Positions 35,401 through 45,236 of a DNA stretch of 64,000 nt are shown piece after piece. The position numbers and the translations under genes are program-made. The stretch covers positions 992,001-1,056,000 of the forward strand of contig CANJKZ010000915.1 of the NCBI GenBank assembly GCA_947471745.1, given 5' to 3'. This DNA is from Closterium sp. Naga37s-1 (taxonomy: Eukaryota > Streptophyta > Zygnematophyceae > Desmidiales > Closteriaceae). The notes under the pieces are model-generated. The model was given only the letters and a program-made list of their open reading frames with translations. It had not been told where the DNA came from and did no database searches. Every line of letters starts with the position of its first letter. Position 1 is the stretch's first letter.

Positions 35401-38400
35401 GCGATCGGTCAGCGGGGTCGCATGCTTGATTGCATCGCCAGCTAGCACTTGCGCCAGGGAGCGAGGGAGGCTGAGCAAAGAAGCGGAGGAATCGTGAGGG
35501 TAAAAAGGGGAAGGGAAGACAAGAAGGGGATTGTTGAGAGATGGTGGTGGTTGATTGCGCCGCCTGCCAGCAGTTGCGCCAGACTGCGGGGCAGACGGAG
35601 AGGAGACAAGGGAAAGCGGGGGGAAGAAGGGAAGAGGAGGCGATGGAAGAAAACGGGAAGGGGGAGACACAATTTAGGGACGAAAAGAAGGAGGAAAAGA
35701 AAGGTTAAAGAGCGTTTCAAGTGAAGAGTGAGAGGGAAAGCAAGTCAAGCAGAGTGGGGAGGGGATCGAAACGCGAAAGGGCAAAGTCGAAAGACACCTG
35801 ATGATTCTGAGCCTACAACACCATGTATCATCTCTCTGCACTGCACTGCACCTGGTGGCAGCGTAGAGCTGTATGAGGGGGTCGGTGGAGGGAGCTTGCA
35901 GTGGGCGGGAGAGCCACGGGGTGGCCTTCCATGCTGTGTGGCGATGCTGGTGAAGCAGAGGGAGGGGAAGGGAGGGGAGACGGAAAGAGGGAAAGGAAAA
36001 CTATAAGGGCGAGAGAGCCAAAGGGTGGCCTGCCAGGCGGTGTGGCGATGCTGGTGGGAGGAAGGTGATGGGAGAGGAGTGGGGGAAGAAGGGGTGAGCA
36101 GGGAAGAAGGGGTGAGAGAGCCAGGGGGTGGCCTGCCATACGGTGTGGCGGTGCTGGTGGGAGGGAGGGGAGAGGAAGGGGGGAGAGGGGGAGGGGGGAG
36201 AGGGGGAGGGAGGGGGGAAGTGGTGGGGAGAGGGGGTTAGAAAGGGAGACGGAAAGAGGTAAAATAGAATCTTGAAGGGAGGGAACCAAGAGGTGGTCTG
36301 CCACACTGTGTGGTGGGATTGGTGGGGAGAAGGCGATGGAGGCGGAGTGGGAGGACGCTGTGAGAAAGATGTGCTAGAGACCGAAATAAAGAGGAAGGAG
36401 ATTGGGGACGAGGAGGGGAGCATGGAGGAGAAGCGGGCGGACATAGAGGTGAGAGCAGGAGAGGCGGGATGGCAAGAAGAGGGCGGGTGGAACAGAGGAG
36501 GAAGCACCACGGTTGAGAGCAAGGAGAGAAGAGCATGGCGAAGTGGTGTTTTATGCAGGTGGTAGACGAGTGAGGGAAGGAGAGAGAAGGTGGAGGGAAG
36601 AGAGGGTGGAAGGAAAAGAGGGTGGAGGGGAGAGAGTGTGGAAGGGAGAGGGGTGAGGGAAAAGAGGGTGGAGCGAAAAGAGGGTGGAGGGAAAAGAGGG
36701 TGGAGGGAAAAGAGGGTGGAGGGAAAAGAGGGTGGAGGGAAAAGAGGGTGGAGGGACGAGACGTGCAGGGGAGAGAGGGTGGAAGACAGAGGGAGCGGAC
36801 ACGAGCAGGAGAGTGGCCGATGGGGACAGAAGGAGAGCGGACCAGATCAGACTTCTCCTTCCCTCCCCCCATCCTCCCCCCATCCTCCCCCCATCCTCCC
36901 CCTATCCCCCCAATCCCCTCTCTCGCCTCCTGCTGCTCCTCATGCTCCCCACCCTCGTGCCATTCTGCTCCTGCCATTCCCCTCCTGTCATGGCGTCTCT
37001 CCTCTCTCCCTCCTGTTACAGCCCTCTCCCCCCCCCCATCTTCGTGACTCACCTGCTCCCATCGCCGGCTGTAAGGGTTCCACGCCATGGCAGATGCCGC
37101 CTTCCCCACATTCGCCCTGTACGCCACCTCCACTGCCCACACACAGCACACACGCAACAGATGGAGGAAGGGGCACATGGGGGAAGGGGCACATGGGGGA
37201 AGGGGCACATGGGGGAAGGGGCACATGGGGGAAGGGGCACATGGGGGATGGGGCACATGGGGGAAGGGGCACATGGGGGAAGGGGCACATGGGGGATGGG
37301 GCACATGGGGGAAGGGGCACATGGGGGAAGGGGCACATGGGGGAAGGGGCACATGGGGGATGGGGCACATGGGGGATGGGGCACATGGGGGAAGGGGCAC
37401 ATGGGGGATGGGGCACATGGGGGAAGGGGCACATGGGGGATGGGGCACATGGGGGATGGGGCACATGGGGGATGGGGCACATGGGGGAAGGGGCACATGG
37501 GGGATGGGGCACATGGGGGAAGGGGCACATGGGGGAAGGGGCACATGGGGGATGGGGCACATGGGGGAAGGGGCACATGGGGGATGGGGCACATGGGGGA
37601 AGGGGCACATGGGGGATGGGGCACATGGGGGATGGGGCACATGGGGGAAGGGGCACATGGGGGATGGGGCACATGGGGGAAGGGGCACATGGGGGATGGG
37701 GCACATGGGGGATGGGGCACATGGGGGATGGGGCACATGGGGGGGAGGACGGGGATTTAGTCAAGGGCGCATGGGTGGGTCTACCACCCACCATACCAGG
37801 CAGATGTCGCCTTCCCCACACTCGCCCTGTAAGCCACTTCCACTGCCATCAGCATGCCCATGAACATGGTCATACCCATGCCATGCACATGCTCACGAGG
37901 GCACAGGGGATCAGGGGTACTAGATACGGCCGGAGGATAACGAGGGGAATCAATCAGGGAAGCGTGGGTGGGTTTACTACACTGTCAGATAACGCCTTCC
38001 CCACATCCGCCCTGTGCAAAGCTTCCCCTGGTGTGGGCGCACACGAGGACGGTGGGCGGAGTGGAACGTGACAACAAGGAGGGGATGGGTGCTGTGCCAT
38101 GGCATGGCATGGCATGGCATGGCAGAGAATGCCTCCTTCGCACCCAGCTCCAATGGATGTGTGCGTGCACGGAGAAAGGGAGGAGGAAGTAAGTGAAGAG
38201 AGAGGGGGAAAGTGAAGGAGGGGAAAGTGAGGAGGGGGAAAGTGAAGAGGGCAGCAAGCAAAGGCGCACCAACGATGTGCCAATAAGAGTAATATGCACA
38301 CATGCAGAGACCCGCGCGCACGCGCACATGCACAAATGCACACACGCACGCACGCACACACACATACACGCACCGCGCGCGCGCACGCACGCACGCACGT

Positions 38401-39197
38401 GCGCGCGCACACAGACACACACCCATGCACGCATGCGTGCGCACGCGCACGCGAACACACGCGCAGACGCATTCACGTGCACAGATACACGCACACACGC
38501 ACGCACAGACGCGCGCGTGCGCATACACGCAGCCATTTCATCCCTTCTTGTCCCTACCCTACACCACATCCCCTTCCCCATTCCCCCCCACACCCATGCG
38601 CCCACCATCAGCAGTGAAGGTCCAGAACGGTTGGAACATGGCAGCGAGAGCCACAGACGAGTCCACGTCAGCAATGGCGGGCGCCAGCAGGTGTCCCGTC
38701 AGGTGTTCTCGCAACAGAGCCCGGGCCTCTTCAGGTGTCACCTGAAACGGCACCGCCATGGGCGTGCGCGGCCGCCCTCCCCCCGCCTGCTGCGCATATC
38801 CCCGCGCCTGCTGCTTTCCGCCGTACCGCCGATCATAGCCGCCGCCTCCGGCGCCACAGGTGGCGTTTTTGAGGTTCCTGAGATTATAAACGGCCGCTCC
38901 CGGGATGTAGTCGTTGCTGTTGCTAACGTGTCCGGCGATCCACGTGGACGGCTGGGATGCGCTACTGGTACTAGGGGGAAAGGCGGTGCGCGACGGCGTC
39001 GGTTTATGCGACGCCTCAAAGGCGGGGCTAGTAGAGGCCGCAAAGACGGTGCGCGGAATCGGCAGGAAGAGCGGCGGAGGAGTGGAAGGATGAACGGAGC
39101 GAGGGGTGAGAGCGGGGAGGAGGTGCGGGGAAGAGAACGAGTTGCGGAGAACGAGCCAGCGGTAGACGCGGTGGCACGACCTGGCGCCGCCGCGCAT
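29456..39197 (-). CDS. J-domain (DnaJ-like) membrane protein, multi-exon
   Basis: Exons, leftward: 39197-38606 (organelle-type leader, then [20 protein letters not shown] and [10 protein letters not shown]), 37132-37053 ([19 protein letters not shown]), 35946-35852 ([14 protein letters not shown]), 35470-35357 ([15 protein letters not shown]), 32601-32526 ([20 protein letters not shown]), 31914-31849 ([20 protein letters not shown]), 31572 to about 31225 ([15 protein letters not shown], then two hydrophobic segments), about 31083-31049 (FENPFDGF) and 29996-29456. Phases agree at all firm junctions; the right edges of the two exons near 31.0-31.2 kb are uncertain. The last exon has polyglutamine stretches and a C-terminal J domain with HPD at 29584-29576. 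J proteins stimulate Hsp70 ATPase. A plastid or mitochondrial membrane site is inferred from the leader and hairpin. Confidence 0.8.
30233..30362. repeat. 18-bp tandem repeat
   Basis: Seven to eight identical units of AACTTGGGGTAAGAGGCC in a J-protein intron. Confidence 0.96.
30785..30882. repeat. 17-bp tandem repeat
   Basis: About six units of CCAGACCAGATCTGCAG. Confidence 0.95.
31945..32115. repeat. 15-bp tandem repeat
   Basis: About eleven units of CAGGCGGGATTGGGC in the intron just upstream (minus sense) of exon 31914-31849. Confidence 0.95.
32450..32515. repeat. 20-bp tandem repeat
   Basis: Three to four units of GCTAGCACAAAGCAGAGCAG lie next to exon 32601-32526. Confidence 0.93.
32683..32775. 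repeat. 21-bp tandem repeat
   Basis: About four units contain ATGCACACACCATCACAAGC. Confidence 0.94.
32885..35325. repeat. 2.4 kb 20-bp satellite in J-protein intron
   Basis: About 120 units of ACATGGCATGTCAGCCAAGC, with an 18-19 base form lacking TG (ACAGGCATGTCAGCC) and rarer variants. Three frames are open because the unit and its variants lack stops. Rare variants recur 829 bp apart, showing a higher-order duplication (see findings). It fills the intron between exons 35470-35357 and 32601-32526. Confidence 0.98.
35551..35600 (-). repeat. Copy of J-protein exon 35470-35357, 5' part
   Basis: TTGATTGCGCCGCCTGCCAG and the following bases mirror the exon sequence around 35430-35462 (TTGATTGCATCGCCAGC, then TTGCGCCAG). 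In protein terms [13 protein letters not shown] is compared with [13 protein letters not shown]. Confidence 0.88.
36020..36330 (-). repeat. Three copies of J-protein exon 35946-35852, 5' edge
   Basis: GGTGGCCTGCCAGGCGGTGT at about 36025, GGTGGCCTGCCATACGGTGT at about 36128 and GGTGGTCTGCCACACTGTGT at about 36291 all match the exon and acceptor region at 35920-35950. They are separated by G/A-rich sequence. Confidence 0.9.
37160..37745. repeat. 16-bp satellite with two interspersed variants
   Basis: About 36 units of GGGGCACATGGGGGAA, or the same ending GAT, lie immediately upstream (minus sense) of exon 37132-37053. The order of the two variants is irregular. Confidence 0.97.
37787..38030 (-). 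repeat. Two copies of J-protein exon 37132-37053
   Basis: CAGATGTCGCCTTCCCCACA at about 37800 and CAGATAACGCCTTCCCCACA at about 37985 match 37090-37110 and continue over the acceptor side. The translations [12 protein letters not shown] and [13 protein letters not shown] compare with [12 protein letters not shown]. Confidence 0.92.
38285..38540. repeat. CA/CG-rich microsatellite
   Basis: Irregular GCAC/ACGC alternation, potentially Z-DNA-prone, in the first intron of the J-protein gene. Confidence 0.93.
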
Positions 39198-40294
39198 GGC
39201 GCAGGGCAATTGCTGCTCACGAGGCTTGAGACGTCTCAAAAGGCGCTGATTATTTAGTCGACTCAAACGTACCCGCGATTGCTTCTCGTCCCAACGTACC
39301 AATGCTGCTCATCACTGGCGATTTTGGCTCGGCTCGCAGTGTTTGCGAAAGCACGGGCTGGCATCACCGTGACAAGCGCCCCTCGCGGAGGAATGAGGTG
39401 GAGCGGAAGAGGACGGAAACTAGCAAGGGGGAATGTGTCCAGGGCAAATCTGGAATGGAATGGGGAGTCACGATTTTTGACATGTAAGCGCGGATGGAAG
39501 TGGCAAATGATTTCATCCCAGAAGGGGAACCAGAAACCATTTGGGGCTGTTTCGTCGTAAAGAGTTCGCATGGTTCGCTTCAGCCGCGCGATATTTGGGC
39601 TCTTCGCCGCACTCGCACGAAACCGATTTCGACCCCGCGATATTGGGCCCTGACCCTGCGTTACCAAGCAGAGCGAAGCATTACGATTTCATAGACCAAA
39701 CCTCACACAACCCTTCCCGAACCTATGGGCGGGTTTGGTTCGTCTTTCTGCTTGCTGGTCACGAGATAGATTCCGTCAGCGAGTCACCACCACCGATTGT
39801 GGTTACCGTCAACGTTCCGTTTGGATTTCCCGTCGGCGAACTTGGTTAGAGGGGATGGGACGGAGTGTGGGGGAGTTGAAAGGGGGAAACTGGAGGCGAG
39901 CAAAAGGGGAGGATCTGATGGATACACGACATGTTACCCCTCTTGTTCGAACAAGGCCCAAGGCTTGCTTGCATTCAAGCCCTTGAATTTCAAAACTTCA
40001 GCCAGACCCATCTCTACGCAGAAGCGTGATGCTTATCTTGAGAACAGCAAGTCGAAATGCAATCCCAGGGTAATCACAGCGCATTGTCAGGTTCTCTCGA
40101 GCACTCGAGAGAACCTCTTGAGAGCATTGCAAGGCGACGGACCTCTCGAGCTCCCCGTCGTCCTTCAGGCAGCAATCTACGTGATCCACTGTCTCGTCCT
40201 ATATAGTCAGCTCGAGGTATTAGTGAACTCGTAAGTCGTTGAATATCGAACAATTTAATTCTAACTCGATCGCACGAATTCAGCCTTTCCCGTC
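39198..40294. promoter_or_regulatory. Divergent spacer, J-protein and pectinesterase
   Basis: No gene is recognised. It holds two short palindromes near the J-protein start (TTGAGACGTCTCAA at about 39226 and TAGTCGACTCAAA at about 39255) and a 13-bp inverted repeat at 40089-40116 (arm AGGTTCTCTCGAG, 2-base loop). A TATATAG at about 40200 lies about 95 bases before the pectinesterase ATG. Confidence 0.45.
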
Positions 40295-42349
40295 ATGCCA
40301 CGAACCCGCAACCTGGAGAGCATGTTGACTTTCCTGCTCGTCCTTTTTGGTACTTTAATAGGCTGTCTTCAAGTAATTTGTAGCTTCGGAAATGGTCAGC
40401 GTATAATTCCTCGTCCCGCGTTTTTCAGGAGCGTGCTTGACTCATGGAGAAAAAACTTCGATTTACGAGCTATGGGACTCCCCCTTGCTGCAAAACAAAT
40501 ACGTCATGTCGCCCGAGAATGTCTGGAACGCTTATCCCGCAGCTAGTGTTGTCGTCTCTGCCGATGGTACAGGAAACTTCACGTCCGTGCAAGACGCAGT
40601 GGACTATGTGTCCTCAATGAGTGCGACGTCGCATGCAGTTATCGATATACTACCGGGAACATATAGGTAGGGAGTGTTTCACTGTCTGCATTGTGAAAGC
40701 TGCACTTTCATTAGGGATGCTTGACCGAGCAACTGACACAGAGAGAAGGTCTTGATTCCGAAGTCCAAAGTGAGCATAATGCTCCGTGGGTCGAACCCGT
40801 TGGAAACCATCATCACCTACGATGACTACGCCGCAAGAGAGCTGGCCAACGGATACGTTTTGGGAACTTTGTGGTCCTGCTCTGTCTGCGTTGAAGCCAA
40901 CAACTTCGTAGCTGTCAACATCACTTTCCAGGTCAATGTTCTTCCCTCGCCGCTTGTCAAAGTGTTTCAATGGCATTTTCATTGCGAGTTTTTTGACGTA
41001 TTTTGTACCTTACAGAACTCAGCACCTCCACCACCGCCTCTCAGCAACGAGACAGCCAGTGGTCCTATGGCGGTAGCCCTCCGCATCTCCGGCACGATGG
41101 CTGCATTCTACAGCTGTCGTTTCATTGGATGGCAGGACACCCTCTATGATCACAAGGTAAGCACAGGGTATAATGCCTTCGTGTGCAACTTATTGTTCTG
41201 AATGTTATAGTTTTCTGAAAGCTCTTGTTGAGTTTTGCAGGGTCTTCACTACTTCTGCGACTGCTACGTTGAAGGGAATATTGATTTTGTCTTTGGCGAT
41301 GCAACATCCGTGTATGAGGTAACTCTCCTGGTGATTGGATTGGAGGTTTATTGCTCCTATCCTGGATTTCTAACAATGCCTATTACCTCAGGGATGCGTT
41401 TTCTATGCCAAAGCCAGGAAGAATGGCGGAGCAGTGGCAGCGCAGTACTGGAGGTCAACGATTAAGCGGTCTGGCTTCGTATTCGTTCGCAGCATCATCA
41501 CAGGGAACGGTCGGGTGAGTAGATTGATGAGCTGCATAGCGTCATTGTAACTGCAACTGAATAATTGCACTTTGTAATCGTTAAATTCAGGTTTATTTGG
41601 GAAGGGCATGGGGAAATGCGAGTAGGACAGTATATGCTTGGTCATATATCAGTAACATTGTACAAAACGGAGCCTGGTACGACTGGGGTGATGCATCCAG
41701 ACACAACACCACCTTCTTTGCCATGGTAAGTGATGACCCGTCTATCAGAGTCCTCTTTTACTTTTTGTTTTTTTGTTTTTTTTTCTGGATCGAAGTTAAC
41801 TCCTGCTCCTACTGCTAGTTTGACTGTTGGGGACCCGGAACAAATACAAGCGGATGGGTGCCCTGGAGCCATGTCATCAACACCTCTCAGGCACAGCCGT
41901 TCATCTCCTACAGCTTCATTGATGCTTGTCAGTGGCTTGGTCCCCTGCCTCAAGGAGCTGGGAACCTGACTCACCAGCTGGGCTACAGAGTGAAGTTTGA
42001 TCAAGTTCCACCAGCCCCAACATACCCTTACACTTGTTATTTGGGTAAGTTCTAAGGCTTTGTGATACGTTATATGATTCCTGATGTGGATTGAGACTGA
42101 GTGCCATATCTTATCCTTGCTGCAGGCACACCACCACCGCCACCAGTGCCTGTGGCTCAGCCTCCCTCGGCAGCACCAAGTGGTTCACCCGCTGTTGCTC
42201 CAACATCACCACCTCCACCTGTAACTGTCTCAGGAAGTGTTCTTTTACCTCCATCTCTCGCCTCCCTGCTTCGTGGTTATCCGCCGCCACCTCTGAAACC
42301 ACAGCAACAAGCCTCTCCAAGTTTGGCTGCTCCAGCCCCTGCTGGTTGA
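40295..42349 (+). CDS. Pectinesterase (pectin methylesterase, CE8)
   Basis: Nine exons: 40295-40394, 40429-40666, 40742-40931, 41016-41156, 41241-41318, 41392-41514, 41591-41725, 41819-42044 and 42126-42349. All junctions are in phase and give 484 aa. A signal peptide (MLTFLLVLFGTLIGCL) precedes the catalytic domain. Family motifs seen: GTYRE, MAVALR (normally QAVAL), GWQDTLYDH, NIDFVFGDA and YLGRAWG. The enzyme would remove methyl esters from wall pectin outside the cell, letting calcium cross-link it. There is no pectinesterase-inhibitor pro-region. The last exon adds about 74 residues of Pro-rich tail. The first intron is only 34 bases, so a frameshift there is an alternative reading. Confidence 0.92.
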
Positions 42350-42950
42350 CCATTCTTCTCTTGTTTAGTAGATCTCATGATGCAAAATGTCACCTACAGT
42401 TTGCTGCTAGTGCAGTTTGTCCTTAGGTAATTTGCTATGGCATTCACCTTCAACTCAGTTGGCTTCGAATGTTTCTTTCCCCTTGGTGAATATGGTACAG
42501 ATTATTCCTTCAGTGAACATGCATACTATGAACTACCGTACCATCATATCCCGGCAGTAAGGCCCGAGGGTCGTAGAAGAAATGTACTAGGTGAAATGGG
42601 AAAGGTGAACATGTAAGAGAAGGGCATTCTTAGGTACGGCATTCTAAAAGAACATGAATTCGAATCCGTTACAAGAAAACGACCAGGGGTGATACGTTGA
42701 ACTTTCCTGAAAATCTCGCCAAAATGCTGAGCTCGCCAAGTTCAATGTTAGTACTCAAGCTCCATTTCTCTAGAGGATGAGTTCTTCAGCGTATCCCATG
42801 CTTTAGCTTCGACTCTAGCTTCAACGTCGGTCACAGAATTCAGAAATGCGCGAAATTCGCAGCAGTCTGTTCTCGTCAGCAGTCACATATACGAGTCGTC
42901 GCTCTGAAGCGTCATTCTAAGCTGTTTCTTCTGGCCTCGCCACTCAAGGA
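42350..42950. other. Spacer
   Basis: This is the 3' flank of the pectinesterase gene and 5' flank of the dynamin-like exon. No gene, array or clear motif is seen. Confidence 0.5.
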
Positions 42951-43606
42951 ATGGCACGTCCAGGAGGTAGCAGCATAGTAGAGATCGCAACCGCACAATA
43001 CTTTTCTCCCGCAGACAATGTCGTTCGCAATGCGAGCATTAGGGAGAACATCACATTCGCTAGAGCTACAGACTCTACTCGCGGTGACATCGCGCCTGCG
43101 GAGCGCTTCACTCAGCCAACTTGTGCAGACGTTTCGCCTCCATTCAACACGGGAGGATCACACGTGGCACTCAGCAACTAAGGGTATAGCAGTGGCGGCG
43201 TGACTCTTGGAGGGAATAACAACCAACCAATCTTCAGCAGCGGCGTCGCTTCAGGTGGTGGCAGCGGCGGCGACGGCGGTGGCAGATGCCCGTCAGCTTC
43301 TTGTACTATCTCCGCTACTGCTCTCGAGAACCGCTCTCAAGGCAACGGCAGGCTACCGAACCCTAGAGTGAACAAGAAGCTGAACGAGGCTTATAACGAG
43401 TTGCACCGCTTGACGCAGCGCTTTCAGATACCGTTCGTTGCGCCAGCTGTGCTGATCGTGGGGCATCAGACGGCCGGGAAGAGCGCGTTGGTCGAAACGC
43501 TGACGGGATTCCAGTTTAACCACGTGGGCGGAGGGGCGAAGACGCGCCGTCCGAACACGATTCAGTTAAAGTATAATCCGGCATGCGTCGAGCACCCAGG
43601 TCGGCG
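42951..43606 (+). pseudogene. DRP5B/ARC5-like dynamin GTPase, truncated start
   Basis: The conserved part, about 43370-43590, encodes KLNEAYNELHRLTQRFQIPF, then APAVLIVGHQTAGKSALVE (the G1 P-loop) and FQFNHVGGGAKTRRPNTIQL (switch I). This is the DRP5B/ARC5 type of plant dynamin, which constricts dividing chloroplasts and peroxisomes. An ATG at 42951 is in the same frame but a TAA at 43179-43181 lies between, so either an intron was missed or the frame is broken. The match ends near NPACVEHP, where a GC-rich array starts. No later dynamin exon is seen before the retrotransposons. It is a fragment or a gene cut by insertion. Confidence 0.7.
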
Positions 43607-43975
43607 TCCTGACGCCTAGGTCGGCGTACAGGCGCCTGGGACGCCATCCGGGCGCCCAGATCGGCGTTCAGAAGCCCGGGATGCCGACCAGACGCCCAGG
43701 TCGGCGTCCAGCCTCCCAGGACGCCATCCAGGCGCTCGGGACGCGGTCCAGGAGCCCAGGACGCCGTCCGGACACCCAGGTCAGCGTCCAAGCGCTCAGG
43801 AAGCCGTGCAGACGCCCAGGTCAGCGTCCAGCCTCCCAAGACGCCGTCCAGGTGTCCAGGGCGTCGACCAGGCGCCTAGGAAGCCGTGGAGACGCCCACG
43901 TCGGCGTCCAGGCTTCTAGGACGCCGTGCAGACGCTCGAGACCGCGTCCTCCTGCTCGACGCCCTCCAACCAGGC
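43600..43975. repeat. GC-rich tandem repeat after the dynamin exon
   Basis: About 15 diverged units of roughly 24 bp built on GGCGTCCAGGCGCCCAGGAC begin right at the point where dynamin similarity stops. Confidence 0.9.
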
Positions 43976-44106
43976 GCCCTCCAGCTCGGCGCCCTTGCAG
44001 TGGCCCCCGTGCCCACTGCTGTAGGTCGGCTGCATCCCCCGTACACCCGACCACGAGGTCCGCTCCGCCCAAGCGAGGACGGGGCCTAACAACGTTCCCG
44101 TTGACA

Positions 44107-44848
44107 CTCCCCTGCCGCGTTCACGCTTGGGCCCCTAGCCCACACGGCAGTACCACTCGGAGAATAGGCCGTCACCATGCATACAACACACAGTACGACG
44201 GTCACCGCACCAGCCATGCAAGAGGGCATGGCACCTACTGCTGCACGTCGTCGTCACCGTCGCCCACGTCGCCGCCTGGCCGACTGCAACGGAGCAACGG
44301 TTGAAGGCCGGATAGTGCAGCGCCTTCGTCAGGAAGTCGGCCGGCTGCTTAGCAGTCGGGATGTACTTCAGCGAAAACTTCCCGCGCTTCACCATGTGCT
44401 GCAGCCAGGCCTGTCGCTGCTCCATATGTTTGAGGTTGCCCCTCAATCCCATGCCCTCGGCGACCGTGATGGCCGACTTGTTGTCCTCCTCACGCTCCTG
44501 CGCCTCCTCGTCGTCGAAGGTGAGCTCTGCGTAGGCGTCGACCGAGACCGGCGTCTTCGGAGTGCGCCCGGTCTGTTCCTCGTCGAGGAACCGCCTACGC
44601 AGCTTGTCGGCGTAGCTCTACTGGTGCAGCCACAGCTTCCTTGCTGGCCTGTCGCGCACGATCTCCATCCCGAGGTACTTCTGCACCGGCGAGATCTCGC
44701 GCAGCTCGAAGGAGGCTTCCAACAACTCCTTCAGCTCCTTCAGCATCGCGGTGCTGCTGCTGGCGGCGAGCAGGTCATCGACGTAGACCAGCACTCAGCA
44801 GGCCACTCCATCGTCGCCAACCTTGAAGTACAGAGCCTCGTCGACTTG
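44107..44848 (-). mobile_element. Decayed Copia element, 3' half (RT end, RNase H)
   Basis: On the minus strand, the frame reads VLVYVDDLLAASSST just inside 44848 and then a Copia RNase H tail (KYIPTAKQPADFLTKALHYP) at about 44290-44350. There are in-frame stops and a deletion between the two parts. A purine-rich GGCAGGGGAGTG followed by TGTCAACG at about 44106 looks like the polypurine tract and LTR start. It continues the element at 50871-52833, split by the Gypsy insertion. Confidence 0.85.
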
Positions 44849-45221
44849 TGTGAGGATCTAGGATCGAGCTCAGAAAAGAGAGTTTGAATTCTATTGAATG
44901 ATCACCTAGGTACAACACGAGGCTATATATAGGCTCGACACAAGGCCCAGTAACCAGATGTTACGCGAAGGTTCCGTGGGTCGCGAAGCGTCCCGAACAG
45001 ATCCTTCCCGAATTCGGTAGAAGGCAATTCGGTGGCAACCGAAAAGCCTGAATTCGGTGCACGCAACCTAGCTCGGTGCTATAACTATAATAAAATATAG
45101 GAAAGCACCTAGCCTAGGAAATCAAGCAATTCATGCATGCATATAATTATCCTATGCTAGAAATAGCATGATAAAGTAAAGGCGAGCAAGCATAGCTGGC
45201 ATAAGCCGTCGTACTCTCACA
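44849..45221 (-). repeat. 3' LTR of the Gypsy chromovirus
   Basis: 373 bp beginning TGTGAGGATCTAGG and ending GTACTCTCACA on the plus strand. It is the partner of 50498-50870. Confidence 0.97.
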
Positions 45222-45236
45222 CGTCCCCCCCTCAAA
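45222..45236 (-). other. Polypurine tract of the Gypsy element
   Basis: On the minus strand TTTGAGGGGGGGACG abuts the 3' LTR. The pol stop codon (TGA) lies inside it. It primes plus-strand DNA synthesis. Confidence 0.85.

Noticed and set aside
32795..35497. Three overlapping open frames of 819-900 codons
   Set aside because: They are read-through of a 20-bp satellite without stop codons. The stretch lies in an intron of the J-protein gene on the other strand.
36237..38071. Frames of 358-499 codons rich in MCPIPHVP or GHMGEGAHG
   Set aside because: They are translations of the 16-bp satellite in the J-protein intron. Only 37053-37132 inside this span is a supported exon.
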